A stretch of 64,000 nt of DNA from Pinibacter sp031553495 (GCA_031553495.1 JAVBLN010000018.1:144173-208172), one strand, 5' to 3'; shown: positions 52,548-61,981, numbered from the stretch's first letter. Notes: generated by a model not told the origin, from the letters alone. Numbers and translations are program-made.

Positions 52548-54416
52548 ATGAAAGCAAATTTTTATCTACTACTTCTTTTGTGCCTCTGTTGCCCCGCGTT
52601 TGTGCTGGCTCAACAAAAAATAGGAGGTAACCCTGGTGTGGCTGATCCTAACGCATATCTTCATCTTGGCGATAGTGCCACTTCCAACAAAGGACTTTTA
52701 ATGCCCCGTGTAGTGCTAAAAGCTACTAATGATCCTGCGCCGCTTACTGCACATAAGGCGGGTATGTATGTGTACAATGTAGCTGTAGATACAGCAGGCA
52801 AAGCCGAAAAAGGTGTACTGCCCGGCATGTATTATAATAATGGCTCTCTGTGGGTGAAAGTATCTAACACAGATGCCAGCATTTTTATATATGGTGGGCC
52901 GATAGCTTCTACTCCCACCATTCCATGTAATGCTACTACTAATAGGAGTAGCATATTTGTGGATATTGCCCCAATGTTGTCAGACGGCATAACGCCCAAC
53001 GCCAACTATGGCAAGCAATGGATATGTAATGGTACCAGTTGGGAAGTTTACACATCGCCTTCGGGGCAAACAGAATGGTTTAGATATAATACTACCATTG
53101 ATGCCGGTGGCGATAAATCAGGCAGTATTTACCGTACCGGAAATGTGGCGGTTGGTATTAAGCAGGGAGCGACTGGTCCGGGCTCTGTTGTTCTTGGTGG
53201 TTTAAATGATACAGCCAAAGGCACCTATTCTGCGGTGATTGGTGGCCAGGGTAATATAGCATCAGCCTCCGAATCGGGTGTTGTGGGAGGTTTCAATAAT
53301 GCTGCAATCCACTCTAGATCATTTGTTGGTGGTGGTCAGTATGACACGGCCGCGGGAATATTTTCAGCTGTGATTGGTGGTACACTTAATAAAGTAATTG
53401 GCGGTAATGCAGGAGTATTTGCGGGTGCAAATAATGTAGCACATCTCGGCTATACTGTGGTGGTTGGTGGCTTGTTTAACGAAGTAAATTCACAAGCTTC
53501 AGCAGTGGTTGGCGGTTATAAGAATAATGCAAATGGCACTCAGTCTGGGGTACTTAGCGGTGCAAAAAATACAACCGTGGGAAGTTATTCAGCAGTGGTT
53601 GCCGGCGAGAACAATACGGCAGGAGGTAAAGATGCAGGTACTGTAGCCGGTTTTGGGAATGGTGCAATGGGTGAAGGATCATTTGTTGGTGGTGGTTATC
53701 GTGACTCAGCCATAGGGACTCGTTCTGCAGTAATTGGAGGTATAGATAATGCCGCTAGAGCTGAAAATTCAGTAGTGCTTGGCGGTAGTAAGAACCTGGT
53801 AACTGGCAACCATTCAATAGCGATTGGCGGTAATAATCTCAGAAATGTTTTTACTGGTAGTGTAATGATGGGAGACAACTCCAACATCGCGAATGTTTAC
53901 AACGTTGTTGCGAATAGCTATACCGGCATGTTCAATGGCGGTTACCGTTTCCTCACAAACCGTACTAGTCAAAGCCGGGGAGTGATGATAGATGCCAGTG
54001 CTAATCTTTATCCGGGTGTAACCAATTCATCAAGCTTAGGAACATCAACACTTAAATGGTCTGTTTTGCATGCTACTAATGGTACCATTAACACTTCAGA
54101 CATCCGTCTAAAGAAAAACATCAAACCGCTTGCTTACGGCTTAAAGGACGTACTGAAAATAGAGCCTATTTCCTATAGCTGGAAAGACGACAATACCGGT
54201 AAAACAAAAGTGGGTGTAAGCGCACAACAATTGCAAACCGTAATACCCGAGGTGGTAAACATCGGCGATGACGCGCAACAAACCTTAGGTGTAAACTACG
54301 CGGAACTGGTGCCTGTGCTGGTAAATGCCATTAAAGAACTAAAAGGCATTACAGACAAACAACAAACTCAGATAGAAGAATTAAAGGCTAAAGTTAAAGC
54401 TTTGGAAAACAAGTAA
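52548..54416 (+). CDS. Trimeric fibre protein: 15-residue head repeats and S74 chaperone end (A)
   Basis: ATG 52548 (MKANFYLLLLLCLCC) gives 622 residues with a signal peptide ending VLAQ; an upstream in-frame ATG has no signal. The N-terminal domain (about 20-200) includes VADPNAYLHLGDSATSNKG. From about 210 to 450 there are some fifteen units of 15 residues, consensus SxVxGGxxNxAxGxx, like the YadA head beta-roll. The C-terminus has the S74 signature SDIRLKKNI, the QQLQTVIPEVV strand and a coiled coil (QIEELKAKVKALENK); S74 domains trimerise and cut themselves off. I infer a surface or extracellular fibre. A paralogue is at 58968. Confidence 0.85.
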   Translation: MKANFYLLLLLCLCCPAFVLAQQKIGGNPGVADPNAYLHLGDSATSNKGLLMPRVVLKATNDPAPLTAHKAGMYVYNVAVDTAGKAEKGVLPGMYYNNGSLWVKVSNTDASIFIYGGPIASTPTIPCNATTNRSSIFVDIAPMLSDGITPNANYGKQWICNGTSWEVYTSPSGQTEWFRYNTTIDAGGDKSGSIYRTGNVAVGIKQGATGPGSVVLGGLNDTAKGTYSAVIGGQGNIASASESGVVGGFNNAAIHSRSFVGGGQYDTAAGIFSAVIGGTLNKVIGGNAGVFAGANNVAHLGYTVVVGGLFNEVNSQASAVVGGYKNNANGTQSGVLSGAKNTTVGSYSAVVAGENNTAGGKDAGTVAGFGNGAMGEGSFVGGGYRDSAIGTRSAVIGGIDNAARAENSVVLGGSKNLVTGNHSIAIGGNNLRNVFTGSVMMGDNSNIANVYNVVANSYTGMFNGGYRFLTNRTSQSRGVMIDASANLYPGVTNSSSLGTSTLKWSVLHATNGTINTSDIRLKKNIKPLAYGLKDVLKIEPISYSWKDDNTGKTKVGVSAQQLQTVIPEVVNIGDDAQQTLGVNYAELVPVLVNAIKELKGITDKQQTQIEELKAKVKALENK

Positions 54417-54431
54417 AAACGTTTCATCGTT

Positions 54432-54580
54432 GTTATACTTCAGGCAGGACAATATCATGCAATTATTTTTGAAACCGGCGGTATTGCTACTATTAAGCAT
54501 CCGTTGTGTCACTCACTTGTACGGTAGTAATTCTATTGGGCTATGTGAAGCATTCATGCGAAAATTTATACTGCATGTAC
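54432..54580 (+). repeat. GYGACRC element, copy 24 (near full length)
   Basis: TTATACTTCAGGCAGGACAA, ACCGGCGGTATTGC, CTATTAAGC, GTTGTGTCAC, TTGTACGGTAGTAATT, CTATTGGGC and the right end CATTCATGCGAAAATTTATA. It lies between two genes of the same direction. Confidence 0.82.
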
Positions 54581-54664
54581 AATGATTGTTAGTTTGAAAG
54601 AGAAGTCCGCGTGAGGTATAACAACCTGCAACCAATAATCTATAACCAATAAAAGATAAAGCAA

Positions 54665-56311
54665 ATGAAAATATTTTTAAATCATACAACAAATTTGCAA
54701 TCGTGGCTGCGTGGGTTGGTGGTGTTACTACTATTAAGCTGTGGTATGGTAAGCCGCTCACAGGATATTACTTATGGCGGGTATAATGGAGCCTACATTT
54801 CCGTAAGTGCTGCAGATAACTTCGAGTGGTACTCCTCAACCCGTATAATGGCGCCATGTAAATTGTTTGTGGAAGACGGCGCCAGTCTTCTGTTCTATGG
54901 TGAAAAACTGACCATAGATCCGGGAGTTGAAATAGTTAGCTTTTCAGGCTTCAATCCCGATTTCACTCATGCAGGAGTAAAATCCGCTGATGATGGTACA
55001 GGCAGCATTGTTTTTACTACACTGCCTGGTCAACCGGCAACAGGTGTACCGCAATTATTAAGTGGCGGCTATACCGGTGTAGCCACAACCAACGTTTTGC
55101 CGGGTATTACTATAGACAATGCTGATGGTGTAAAATTATCTGATAACAATACCCGCATAGGCAACAGGATCACATTCACTGAGGGCCATTTATTCATTGA
55201 CGCATACGATATGGTGCTAAGTAGCACAGCTACTATAACCGGAGCGGATGCGGATAAATTTGTGGTAACCGATGTAGCCCCACAAAGCGGTGGCGGTCAT
55301 TTGGTAAAGGAAAGCTATGCGGGAGCATTTACCTTTCCTGTAGGCATGGATGTGGGTGATTACACACCGGCTTCTGTAGCGCCTGCTTCTGCTAACACCA
55401 TACATGTGAGTGTAACTAACTATGATAATGATGTGCCCACACAAGTTAATACTGATGGTGTGCATCGTTCATGGCACATTTACGGCGATAACAACAGCGG
55501 AGCCACTATTGCTTTACAGCACAATAGCAGCACAAGCCAGGAGCAATGGAATCCCGATGCCAACTTTGTAACACGCTACGGCACATATCCAAATCATACC
55601 GGCGACAAAACCAGTGATGTAAAAAGCGCATGGCAGAGCAATACACCGGGTGCAAGCTCAGATGCGGGAGGTGCTGGCACCGAAACCAACAGCCGTACAT
55701 ATAGCAGCCTTGCAACCAGTGCCAATGCAAGCGAAGCATGGTATAGCAAAGCCAGCAGTGTCTCAAGGCCGCTGCCGCTTAAGCTGTTGAGCTTTACTGT
55801 TGCCAAACAAACAGGAAGTAAAAACATTGCATTGCTCAACTGGAAAGTAACCAAGCAGGTGAACACACAAAAATTTGAAATAGAGCGTAGCACAGATGGC
55901 ATGCACTTTACTCAAGTAGGCACCAAGGCCGCTGCAGGTAATTACGCGTCAGAAATGAGCTATGCGTATACAGACGCATCTCCGGCTGCAGGTACCAACT
56001 ATTATCGCCTGAAAGTGGTAGACATTAATGGCAACTTTACATTTAGTGCGGTGCGCCCGGTAGTGTTTGATGAAGGACCAGTAACTATACAACTGGCGCC
56101 AAATCCAACAAGAAATCATGTGTATGTGAAAGGAATCTCCGCTCCTGTAGTAGTACGCGTACTGGATATGAGAGGCAGATTATTGAAAACAGTAAACGTT
56201 GCTAATGAAAATACAGCAGTTGATCTGTCTGCATTTGCAGCGGAAGTATATGTAGTGCAAGTGCTGGAGGACGGCCTTCTCATAAGCACTCAAAGAATAG
56301 TGAAACAATAG
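54665..56311 (+). CDS. T9SS-exported surface protein
   Basis: A 548-residue protein with a signal peptide (to about residue 33, SRSQ). Residues 35-370 are beta-rich and low in charge, with ITIDNADGVKLSDNNTRIGN as part of a parallel-beta-type body. A fibronectin-like strand set (ALLNWKVTKQVNTQKFEIER; YYRLKVVDINGNFTFS) precedes the type A sorting domain (LAPNPTRNHVYVKG to RIVKQ). The gene follows fibre gene A by 249 bp and may belong to the same surface system. Binding target is unknown. Confidence 0.83.
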   Translation: MKIFLNHTTNLQSWLRGLVVLLLLSCGMVSRSQDITYGGYNGAYISVSAADNFEWYSSTRIMAPCKLFVEDGASLLFYGEKLTIDPGVEIVSFSGFNPDFTHAGVKSADDGTGSIVFTTLPGQPATGVPQLLSGGYTGVATTNVLPGITIDNADGVKLSDNNTRIGNRITFTEGHLFIDAYDMVLSSTATITGADADKFVVTDVAPQSGGGHLVKESYAGAFTFPVGMDVGDYTPASVAPASANTIHVSVTNYDNDVPTQVNTDGVHRSWHIYGDNNSGATIALQHNSSTSQEQWNPDANFVTRYGTYPNHTGDKTSDVKSAWQSNTPGASSDAGGAGTETNSRTYSSLATSANASEAWYSKASSVSRPLPLKLLSFTVAKQTGSKNIALLNWKVTKQVNTQKFEIERSTDGMHFTQVGTKAAAGNYASEMSYAYTDASPAAGTNYYRLKVVDINGNFTFSAVRPVVFDEGPVTIQLAPNPTRNHVYVKGISAPVVVRVLDMRGRLLKTVNVANENTAVDLSAFAAEVYVVQVLEDGLLISTQRIVKQ

Positions 56312-56352
56312 GATGGATATAAGAGTTAATAGCTGAAAGGTGTTATACATTG

Positions 56353-56393
56353 TAAGTTTTACGTGGTACGTGGTACGTATCACGTAAAACTTA
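56353..56393. terminator. Stem-loop after the T9SS gene
   Basis: TAAGTTTTACGTG and CACGTAAAACTTA are perfect 13-nt arms around a loop that itself contains ACGTGGT heptamers. It begins 41 bp after the stop. The lack of a strong T tract makes terminator function probable rather than certain. Confidence 0.55.
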
Positions 56394-56504
56394 TCAAATG
56401 GCAACAGTTTAAATTCCTGGTTAGTGAGGAGTGTGTGAAAAGGGTACCGGAGTTCCGGTATAGTTCCTGCTCACATTTTGCAGTTGGTGTTTTATAATGT
56501 GATG

Positions 56505-56618
56505 ATTAGAATTACTGCTGTTGAAGTGAGTGACACAACCGGAGCTTAATCAGGGCACTGCAGTCCGTTACCTAATAAATAATCTCAAAATTTACGTGCT
56601 GCAAAATTTGAGATTATT
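56505..56618 (-). repeat. GYGACRC element, copy 25, with terminal hairpin
   Basis: TTAGAATTACTGCTG, GAAGTGAGTGACACAACC, GCTTAATCAGGGCACTGC and the end CCTAATAAATAATCTC, which forms a stem (AATAATCTCAAA with TTTGAGATTATT, 56578-56618). Confidence 0.78.
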
Positions 56619-56887
56619 TAGTTGAAAATGGAGAGTGCTATAGAAATGAAATGCAATTTCAAACAAAGCGAGCATTACTTATCACTCCCGGAAACTTATG
56701 ACCATGTACTTATAATAAACATTGTTTGGTTGGAAGTTGGAGTACTATTGTTTTCAATGGCAGGTTATATACTGAAAAGTTTTTACTAAAAGAATAACAG
56801 TATGTTCTTTCAAATTTTTTCCGATAAACAAGAAATTTTTATTCTACATAATTGAAAAAAAACGTTTAAAATTTTAATTCTATTACT

Positions 56888-57295
56888 ATGAAGATTTTTT
56901 TTGCTGAAAATTTAAAATATCTCAGGAAGGTGAATGGTTTTACCCAGGAAAGCCTGGCAATGTATATGAATAAAAAACACTCCACCATTGGAAACTGGGA
57001 AAAAAGGAATAGCAAGCCGAATATAGAAGAATTATCCACGCTTGCTACGTATTTTAAAATAGATGTAAATACAATTTTGTTTAAGGATCTGTCCGATACC
57101 TCTCATTTGAGTGGTATGCTGCAGGAACAGAAACCGGAATCGCGTAATCACCTTAACGGCGATGATGTAGAAAGCAGAAGTTATATGGCCAAATTGATCG
57201 AAAGCCTGGAGATGAATATTCAAACATTGCAACAGGTGGTTGCTGCGAAAACATCTGAACTTGAGAGCTATAAACAAAAAACAGCTGTAATATAG
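56888..57295 (+). CDS. XRE-type HTH regulator with C-terminal coiled coil
   Basis: A 135-residue protein. Residues about 5-65 form a Cro/CI-type helix-turn-helix domain (NLKYLRKVNGFTQESLAMYM; HSTIGNWEKRNSKPNIEEL; DVNTILFKDL). Residues 95-130 (YMAKLIESLEMNIQTLQQVV) predict a coiled coil for oligomerisation. This layout, small XRE plus coil, is common in Bacteroidota and of unknown targets. It lies between the surface gene block and AraC regulator 4 and may control them. Confidence 0.87.
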   Translation: MKIFFAENLKYLRKVNGFTQESLAMYMNKKHSTIGNWEKRNSKPNIEELSTLATYFKIDVNTILFKDLSDTSHLSGMLQEQKPESRNHLNGDDVESRSYMAKLIESLEMNIQTLQQVVAAKTSELESYKQKTAVI

Positions 57296-57539
57296 CGCCC
57301 CAACTTTTTTGGGAAAAATATAGAATTATATGTAGATTGTAGAAAGTTTACAACGTGAATTGTTAATGCGGTTACTGACAATTGAGTGGCCAACCATTGA
57401 TCATTTAGTAAGTTTTAAGTTGTACCCTTAATTTGTAAATAACCAATTATTTATTGTGTTTTAAATTGCTTGCAATCTGAAGAGTTTAGCATCGATCTGT
57501 GATTTTATACTCTGAATTCAAACATAAATAATTGAAGTT

Positions 57540-58610
57540 ATGTTGAGAAAGCAAAACGCAAACCCCAAATGGTTGTTGATGCTATTATGGTCTTTAAGAA
57601 AAACGCTTAAAGCGGATGTTTCTTTGCAAGACGGGAAAGTAGTGTTACCACCGGAGGTTGTTGCAGGAAGCATATGCCATTATTCTCCTGCAAGCGGGCT
57701 TGATGTTTTAACCTGTAATATAGAGAGTAATCACTCGTTTAAGCTGGACAGGGTACCCACAGTGAACAAGGATTTTTTTGTAATACTGGTATGTTGCAGC
57801 CCGTCATCTCTTGAGTATAAAGTAAACTTGAAAAGATATTTGATGGGAGGCGCCTCCTCTTCAGGAATATTGTGGTATCCTTCCACAGCAAAAGTTTCAT
57901 ATAAAATACAGGCAGGTGTTAAAGTAAAGAGTGTAGCGATAGTGGTTTCCAAAATTTATTTGAGCAGGTTGATGTCAAATATCAAAATACCGGCTATCCC
58001 AAAGTATACCGAATGCAATGCGAACTATTATGTTCAAAGCTTCCAAAATTCATCTGTAAATTTAGAACAGTATTTAGTGTTGAACGATGATATGCAACTG
58101 AAGCTGAGTGTAGAAATTTATAAGCTCGCAAAAGAGATACTCAACTGTGTGAACAATCTCGATATTTTCGAAAATCTTATTGTAAAAGCAAATGCACTGA
58201 AAGTGCTGAGCCTTTTTATAAGAGGAGTACATCATGAAAAAAATAATGTTGAAGCCGCTCATACAAAAGCAGGATTTCAATTAATAGAAATTGAACAGGT
58301 GCAAAGGCTGAAAACATTAATTGAACATTATGAAGAACCTGATCATTTAACGCTGGACTACCTGGCGAAAAAAGTGGGAATGAGTAAAACCATCATGAAG
58401 GTGAAGTTTAAAAAGATGGAAGGAATAAGTATTTACGAATATTACCAGCAAGTGCGAATGAACAAAGCAAAAGATATGCTCGACAAAAAAGTAGATTCAA
58501 TAACCAACATAGCATACTCTATGGGATTTAAAACCGTGAGTCATTTTTCCAGGTTGTTCAAAAGATATCATGGTGTTAACGCCTCTTCACTATTAAATGT
58601 AAGCAAATAA
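57540..58610 (+). CDS. AraC-family transcriptional regulator (4)
   Basis: A 356-residue paralogue of regulator 3: the sensing half aligns throughout (PKWLLMLLWSLRKTL; VVLPPEVVAGSICHY; LDRVPTVNKDFFVIL; LMGGASSSGILWYPS) but has no Cys-decapeptide array. The DNA-binding half has HLTLDYLAKKVGMSKTIMKV and SITNIAYSMGFKTVSHFSRL, ending FKRYHGVNASSLLN. It lies directly upstream of fibre gene B and is the best candidate regulator of it; that is inference from position. Confidence 0.88.
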   Translation: MLRKQNANPKWLLMLLWSLRKTLKADVSLQDGKVVLPPEVVAGSICHYSPASGLDVLTCNIESNHSFKLDRVPTVNKDFFVILVCCSPSSLEYKVNLKRYLMGGASSSGILWYPSTAKVSYKIQAGVKVKSVAIVVSKIYLSRLMSNIKIPAIPKYTECNANYYVQSFQNSSVNLEQYLVLNDDMQLKLSVEIYKLAKEILNCVNNLDIFENLIVKANALKVLSLFIRGVHHEKNNVEAAHTKAGFQLIEIEQVQRLKTLIEHYEEPDHLTLDYLAKKVGMSKTIMKVKFKKMEGISIYEYYQQVRMNKAKDMLDKKVDSITNIAYSMGFKTVSHFSRLFKRYHGVNASSLLNVSK

Positions 58611-58689
58611 AAAAATAGGGTTGACGATATGAATTCATTCTAACTCATGCTCTGCAAGGATTGCAGAGGTAGAACACTATACGTTCCTG

Positions 58690-58806
58690 TTATACTTCTC
58701 ACAGAATAATAAGGTACAAAGTTTTTTTTGGAGCCTGCGGTAGTACTGCTATTAAGCATCGTTGTGTCACTCACTTGTGCTGTAGTAATGCTATTGGGCA
58801 ATGTGT
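58690..58806 (+). repeat. GYGACRC element, copy 26
   Basis: TTATACTTCTCACAGAATAA, eight T, GAGCCTGCGGTAGTACTGC, TATTAAGC, GTTGTGTCAC, CTGTAGTAATG and CTATTGGGC. A separate small hairpin CTCTGCAA-GGA-TTGCAGAG precedes it at 58650-58668. Confidence 0.82.
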
Positions 58807-58967
58807 AATACAAAACGGGCAATTCATAATTCTATGCTGTGCGCGGTAGTATAGAATGTGTAATTGTAGTTTGATCCGTATTTGCAACGGCATCCAATCC
58901 GGAGAAATTTTCGGTAAGCGCAAAATTAAAATTCAAAAAATATTAAACACTTAAAAAAAATAGACGT

Positions 58968-60749
58968 ATGAAAAAAATCTCTTCTTTAGTATTATTGGTG
59001 TTATTTGGTTTGGTGGTCAGTGCCCAGCAAAAAATTGGCGGCACCCCGGGAGTGGCCGATCCTAATGCGTATCTGCATCTTGGCGATAGCGCCACTTCCA
59101 ACAAAGGGCTTTTAATGCCCCGCGTGGTGCTGACGTCCACAGACAATCCTGCCCCGCTTACCGCACACAAGGCAGGTATGTATGTGTACAATGTGGCGTT
59201 AGATACCGCAAATAAAGGTGCTAAAGGCGTAACTCCCGGTATGTATTACAACAATGGCGTTCAGTGGGTAAGAGCGTTGAATAGTAGTGAAGTGGATGTG
59301 AGTGAAATTATATTTGGCGGACCGGTTGTGAGCACATTGCCTGCAACCACCTGTAATTCCGCCGCTATATACACTTTGTTTGTGGATACAGCTACAGTGT
59401 TGTCCGATGGTATTTCTCCCAACCCCAATGTTGGCAAACAATGGATATGCGATGGTACCACATGGAAATCTTATACCCCTCCTCCCGGAACCACCGAATG
59501 GTTTAAATACAATACTACCATTGATGCCGGCGGCGATAAAACAGGAAGTATTTACCGCACAGGAAATGTGGCGGTTGGTATAGGACAGGCTGTTTTAGGC
59601 GAAGGCACTGTTGTACTTGGCGGGCAGAGTGATACAGCCCAGGGAATTCGTTCTGTAGTGATTGGTGGGAACAAAAATAAAGCTTCAGGTTTGGAATCAG
59701 GTATTATGGCGAGTTTTAATAGTGTAACCAATGGCAAGTGGTCATTTATTGGAGGTGGTTTTAATAATTCAGCAACCGCAGACCGCTCTGCTACGATTGG
59801 TGGGGGCCGTAATTCAGCAACAGGTCCGGATGCATTTATTGGTGGGGGATTATATGATACAGCTACAGGAGGGTATTCTTCAATAATTGGAGGCGCATTT
59901 AATAAAGTAGCTGCCATGAATTCAACACTGGCTGGAGGACGTTATAACTCCATTTTTGGTGCGAATTCAGGTATAATAGGAGGTTACCGTCATGGTATTG
60001 TTACCGGAGCCGGATTTTCATTTATTGGTGGTGGCCAGTATGATACCGCAAATGCAGATTGTTCTGTACTAGTGGGTGGGGAGTTTAATCGTACAGATGG
60101 CGAGCAGTCAGCTATTATAGGCGGGCATCAACTAAAAAACACGTACACCGGATGTGTAATGATGGGTGATTACTCCGGAACACCTGCCTTGCCTTCTAAA
60201 AACCAACTTAGTATTGTTAACAGTCTTGTTGCTAACAGCTTTACCGGCATGTTCAATGGTGGTTACCGTTTCCTCACAAACCGTGCTGATCAAAGCTTGG
60301 GTGTAATGATAGACGCCAGTGCTAATCTTTATCCGGGTAAAAACAAGGCGTCAAGCTTAGGAACATCAACATTGAGATGGACTGTTGTGCATGCTGATAA
60401 TGGTGTCATTAGCACTTCAGACATCCGCCTAAAGAAAAACATCAAACCGCTTGCTTACGGCTTAAAGGACGTACTGAAAATAGAGCCTATTTCCTATAGC
60501 TGGAAAGACGACAATACCAATAAAACAAAAGTGGGTGTAAGCGCACAACAATTGCAAACTGTAATACCCGAGGTGGTAAGCATCGGCGATGATGCGCAAC
60601 AAACCTTAGGTGTAAACTATGCGGAACTGGTGCCTGTGCTTATTAATGCCATTAAAGAGCAGCAATCACAAATAAAAGATTTGAAAGCTACTTCGGAAAA
60701 ACAACAAACCCAGATAGAAGAGTTAAAAGCTAAAGTAAAAGCCATGTAA
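58968..60749 (+). CDS. Trimeric fibre protein: 15-residue head repeats and S74 chaperone end (B)
   Basis: A 593-residue paralogue of fibre A: signal peptide (to SAQ, residue 21), the same N-terminal domain (VADPNAYLHLGDSATSNKG conserved exactly), about twelve 15-residue head units (for example SATIGGGRNSATGPD), then the S74 chaperone (SDIRLKKNI) and a longer coiled coil (EQQSQIKDLKATSEKQQ). The 3' 240 bp match fibre A at nearly every position while the head repeats differ widely, which suggests gene conversion at the ends and divergence of the exposed part. Probably an adhesin or extracellular fibre. Confidence 0.85.
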   Translation: MKKISSLVLLVLFGLVVSAQQKIGGTPGVADPNAYLHLGDSATSNKGLLMPRVVLTSTDNPAPLTAHKAGMYVYNVALDTANKGAKGVTPGMYYNNGVQWVRALNSSEVDVSEIIFGGPVVSTLPATTCNSAAIYTLFVDTATVLSDGISPNPNVGKQWICDGTTWKSYTPPPGTTEWFKYNTTIDAGGDKTGSIYRTGNVAVGIGQAVLGEGTVVLGGQSDTAQGIRSVVIGGNKNKASGLESGIMASFNSVTNGKWSFIGGGFNNSATADRSATIGGGRNSATGPDAFIGGGLYDTATGGYSSIIGGAFNKVAAMNSTLAGGRYNSIFGANSGIIGGYRHGIVTGAGFSFIGGGQYDTANADCSVLVGGEFNRTDGEQSAIIGGHQLKNTYTGCVMMGDYSGTPALPSKNQLSIVNSLVANSFTGMFNGGYRFLTNRADQSLGVMIDASANLYPGKNKASSLGTSTLRWTVVHADNGVISTSDIRLKKNIKPLAYGLKDVLKIEPISYSWKDDNTNKTKVGVSAQQLQTVIPEVVSIGDDAQQTLGVNYAELVPVLINAIKEQQSQIKDLKATSEKQQTQIEELKAKVKAM

Positions 60750-60770
60750 TAATGCGAAATGAATGATAAG

Positions 60771-60884
60771 TGCTGTACTTCACATGGCATAAAAATGTGC
60801 AAGGTTCTTTTTTGGATATCAACTGTTGTGCTACTATTAAGCATCGTTGTGTCACTCACTTGTGCGGTAGGAATGCTATTGAGC
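60771..60884 (+). repeat. GYGACRC element, copy 27
   Basis: TGTACTTCACATGGCATAAA, a T run, TATCAACTGTTGTGC, CTATTAAGC, GTTGTGTCAC, TTGTGCGGTAGGAATG and CTATTGAGC. It starts 20 bp after fibre gene B. Confidence 0.82.
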
Positions 60885-60885
60885 G

Positions 60886-60935
60886 GGTTGGCAGTGGGCA
60901 GTAGGCAGTAGGCAGTGGACAGTAGGCAGTAGTGA
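60886..60935. repeat. Clear GGCAGTA heptamer microsatellite
   Basis: Consecutive units GGCAGTG, GGCAGTA, GGCAGTA, GGCAGTG, GACAGTA, GGCAGTA and GTGAGTA with exact 7-bp period. It is the cleanest array of this kind in the window. Confidence 0.85.
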
Positions 60936-60940
60936 GTACC

Positions 60941-60973
60941 AGATGTCCTACACCTCGAAGGTGTAGGACATCT
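60941..60973. repeat. TCCTACACCT-type palindrome
   Basis: Perfect 15-nt arms (60941-60955 and 60959-60973) around CGA. The palindrome with its flanks is repeated exactly at 61398-61430. Confidence 0.88.
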
Positions 60974-61140
60974 TGATAACATTTTATACATAGCCGCAAT
61001 CAAAGGCACTAAATGAAATGGGAGTACTTATTTTACAGTGTTTATTTGGTGTTTGCACTATACAACTTGTTATTCTATAAAAAATCTGCTGAAATGCAAG
61101 TTCCCGCTGCAGTTATTAGTAAAGGATACTGCCTTTAAAG

Positions 61141-61263
61141 CGATGAATAGAATTCCCCTTGCCGAAGTCACAGTAGTGCAAAAGCTTAATCAGGGCGCTC
61201 CCCGCGATCGGGCCGTCATCGATCGCGGGTGTGCTTTTTGTTTCTTTTTGCACAAGCAAAAAG
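61141..61263 (-). repeat. Degenerate GYGACRC element with two hairpins
   Basis: CGATGAATAGAATTCCCC, a degraded core (AGTCACAGTAGTGCAAAAGC) and TTAATCAGGGCGCTC remain. The end has been replaced by a perfect stem CCCGCGATCG/CGATCGCGGG (61201-61229), followed by a second stem CTTTTTGC/GCAAAAAG (61244-61263). Confidence 0.6.
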
Positions 61264-61397
61264 AAAAAGACTTTAATAAATGGAATTTTGAAACAAGTCG
61301 ATAACGATTATTCAGAATTTCGAGCGGTTTGGTTTATTATAGGTTGCAATAGTTTTTTTAGTAACGTTAAAAACCGGTATGTTGTTATGTGAGTACC
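61264..61397. other. Intergenic, no gene
   Basis: Plain AT-rich DNA between two repeat structures. The open frame running from 61038 to 61304 crosses repeat DNA and is rejected as a gene. Confidence 0.4.
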
Positions 61398-61430
61398 AGA
61401 TGTCCTACACCTCGAAGGTGTAGGACATCT
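61398..61430. repeat. TCCTACACCT-type palindrome, exact duplicate
   Basis: Identical to 60941-60973, with identity extending through the flanking GTGAGTACC and TGATAA. Only about 460 bp separate the two. Confidence 0.88.
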
Positions 61431-61554
61431 TGATAAGAACACAAGATTGTGTCACATCCTGGAAAAAGTAGACTGTTATTTTAGCCGACTGGCAATAATA
61501 GAGTAACCTGCTTTATTCACACAAACAGCTTTTTCAAATTGTACTGCCTGTACT

Positions 61555-61631
61555 TCAACACCGGCAACTGGCAACCGGCAACTTTTCTTCTGCACTGCTG
61601 TCTTCAGACCTCTGATTTCTCTACTGCTCAC
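61555..61631. repeat. CCGGCAA / CTACTGC heptamer tracts
   Basis: ACACCGGCAACTGGCAACCG, GCAACTTTTCTTCTGCACTG and TCTGATTTCTCTACTGCTCA are diverged 7-bp-period sequences leading directly into the next GYGACRC element. Confidence 0.6.
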
Positions 61632-61709
61632 TAAAGTTCCTACAGTACAAGTGAGTGACACAACGATGCTTAATAGTAGCACTACCGCCGGTCCCCCCCA
61701 AAAAAAAAA
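61632..61709 (-). repeat. GYGACRC element, copy 28
   Basis: AAAGTTCCTACAGTAC, AAGTGAGTGACACAACG, GCTTAATAGTAGCACTACC, GCCGGTCC and runs of C and A. About 270 bp without features follow up to the glycosyltransferase gene. Confidence 0.82.
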
Positions 61710-61981
61710 TTTAAAAAATCTCAGAGCTTTTCCTGGTAAAAAAATAAATGCGATTTGCCGGGTGAAGATCTTTTCATGCATTTGGGAAAATATAACGCGT
61801 TGTTTTAGAAAGCGATAATTGTACAGTAGCCTGCTATTTTCCTGGTAATGATGTGAACTTTGAACGTTTTTTTTATGCTACCTAAGAAATATTGACATCA
61901 ATACTGATATTAATTAGCCCTAAATAATGTGTTCTGCTTATTTTCGCACATCATTGCGCTAATCGCGAAGTTGTACCGGTC

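Noticed and set aside
60886..60935. Possible CRISPR-like array (regular short repeats)
   Set aside because: The period is 7 bp with no spacers, and no cas gene is present; it is a microsatellite.
61038..61304. Plus-strand open frame of 88 codons
   Set aside because: It runs through a degenerate GYGACRC element and two hairpins; no protein-like pattern is conserved.
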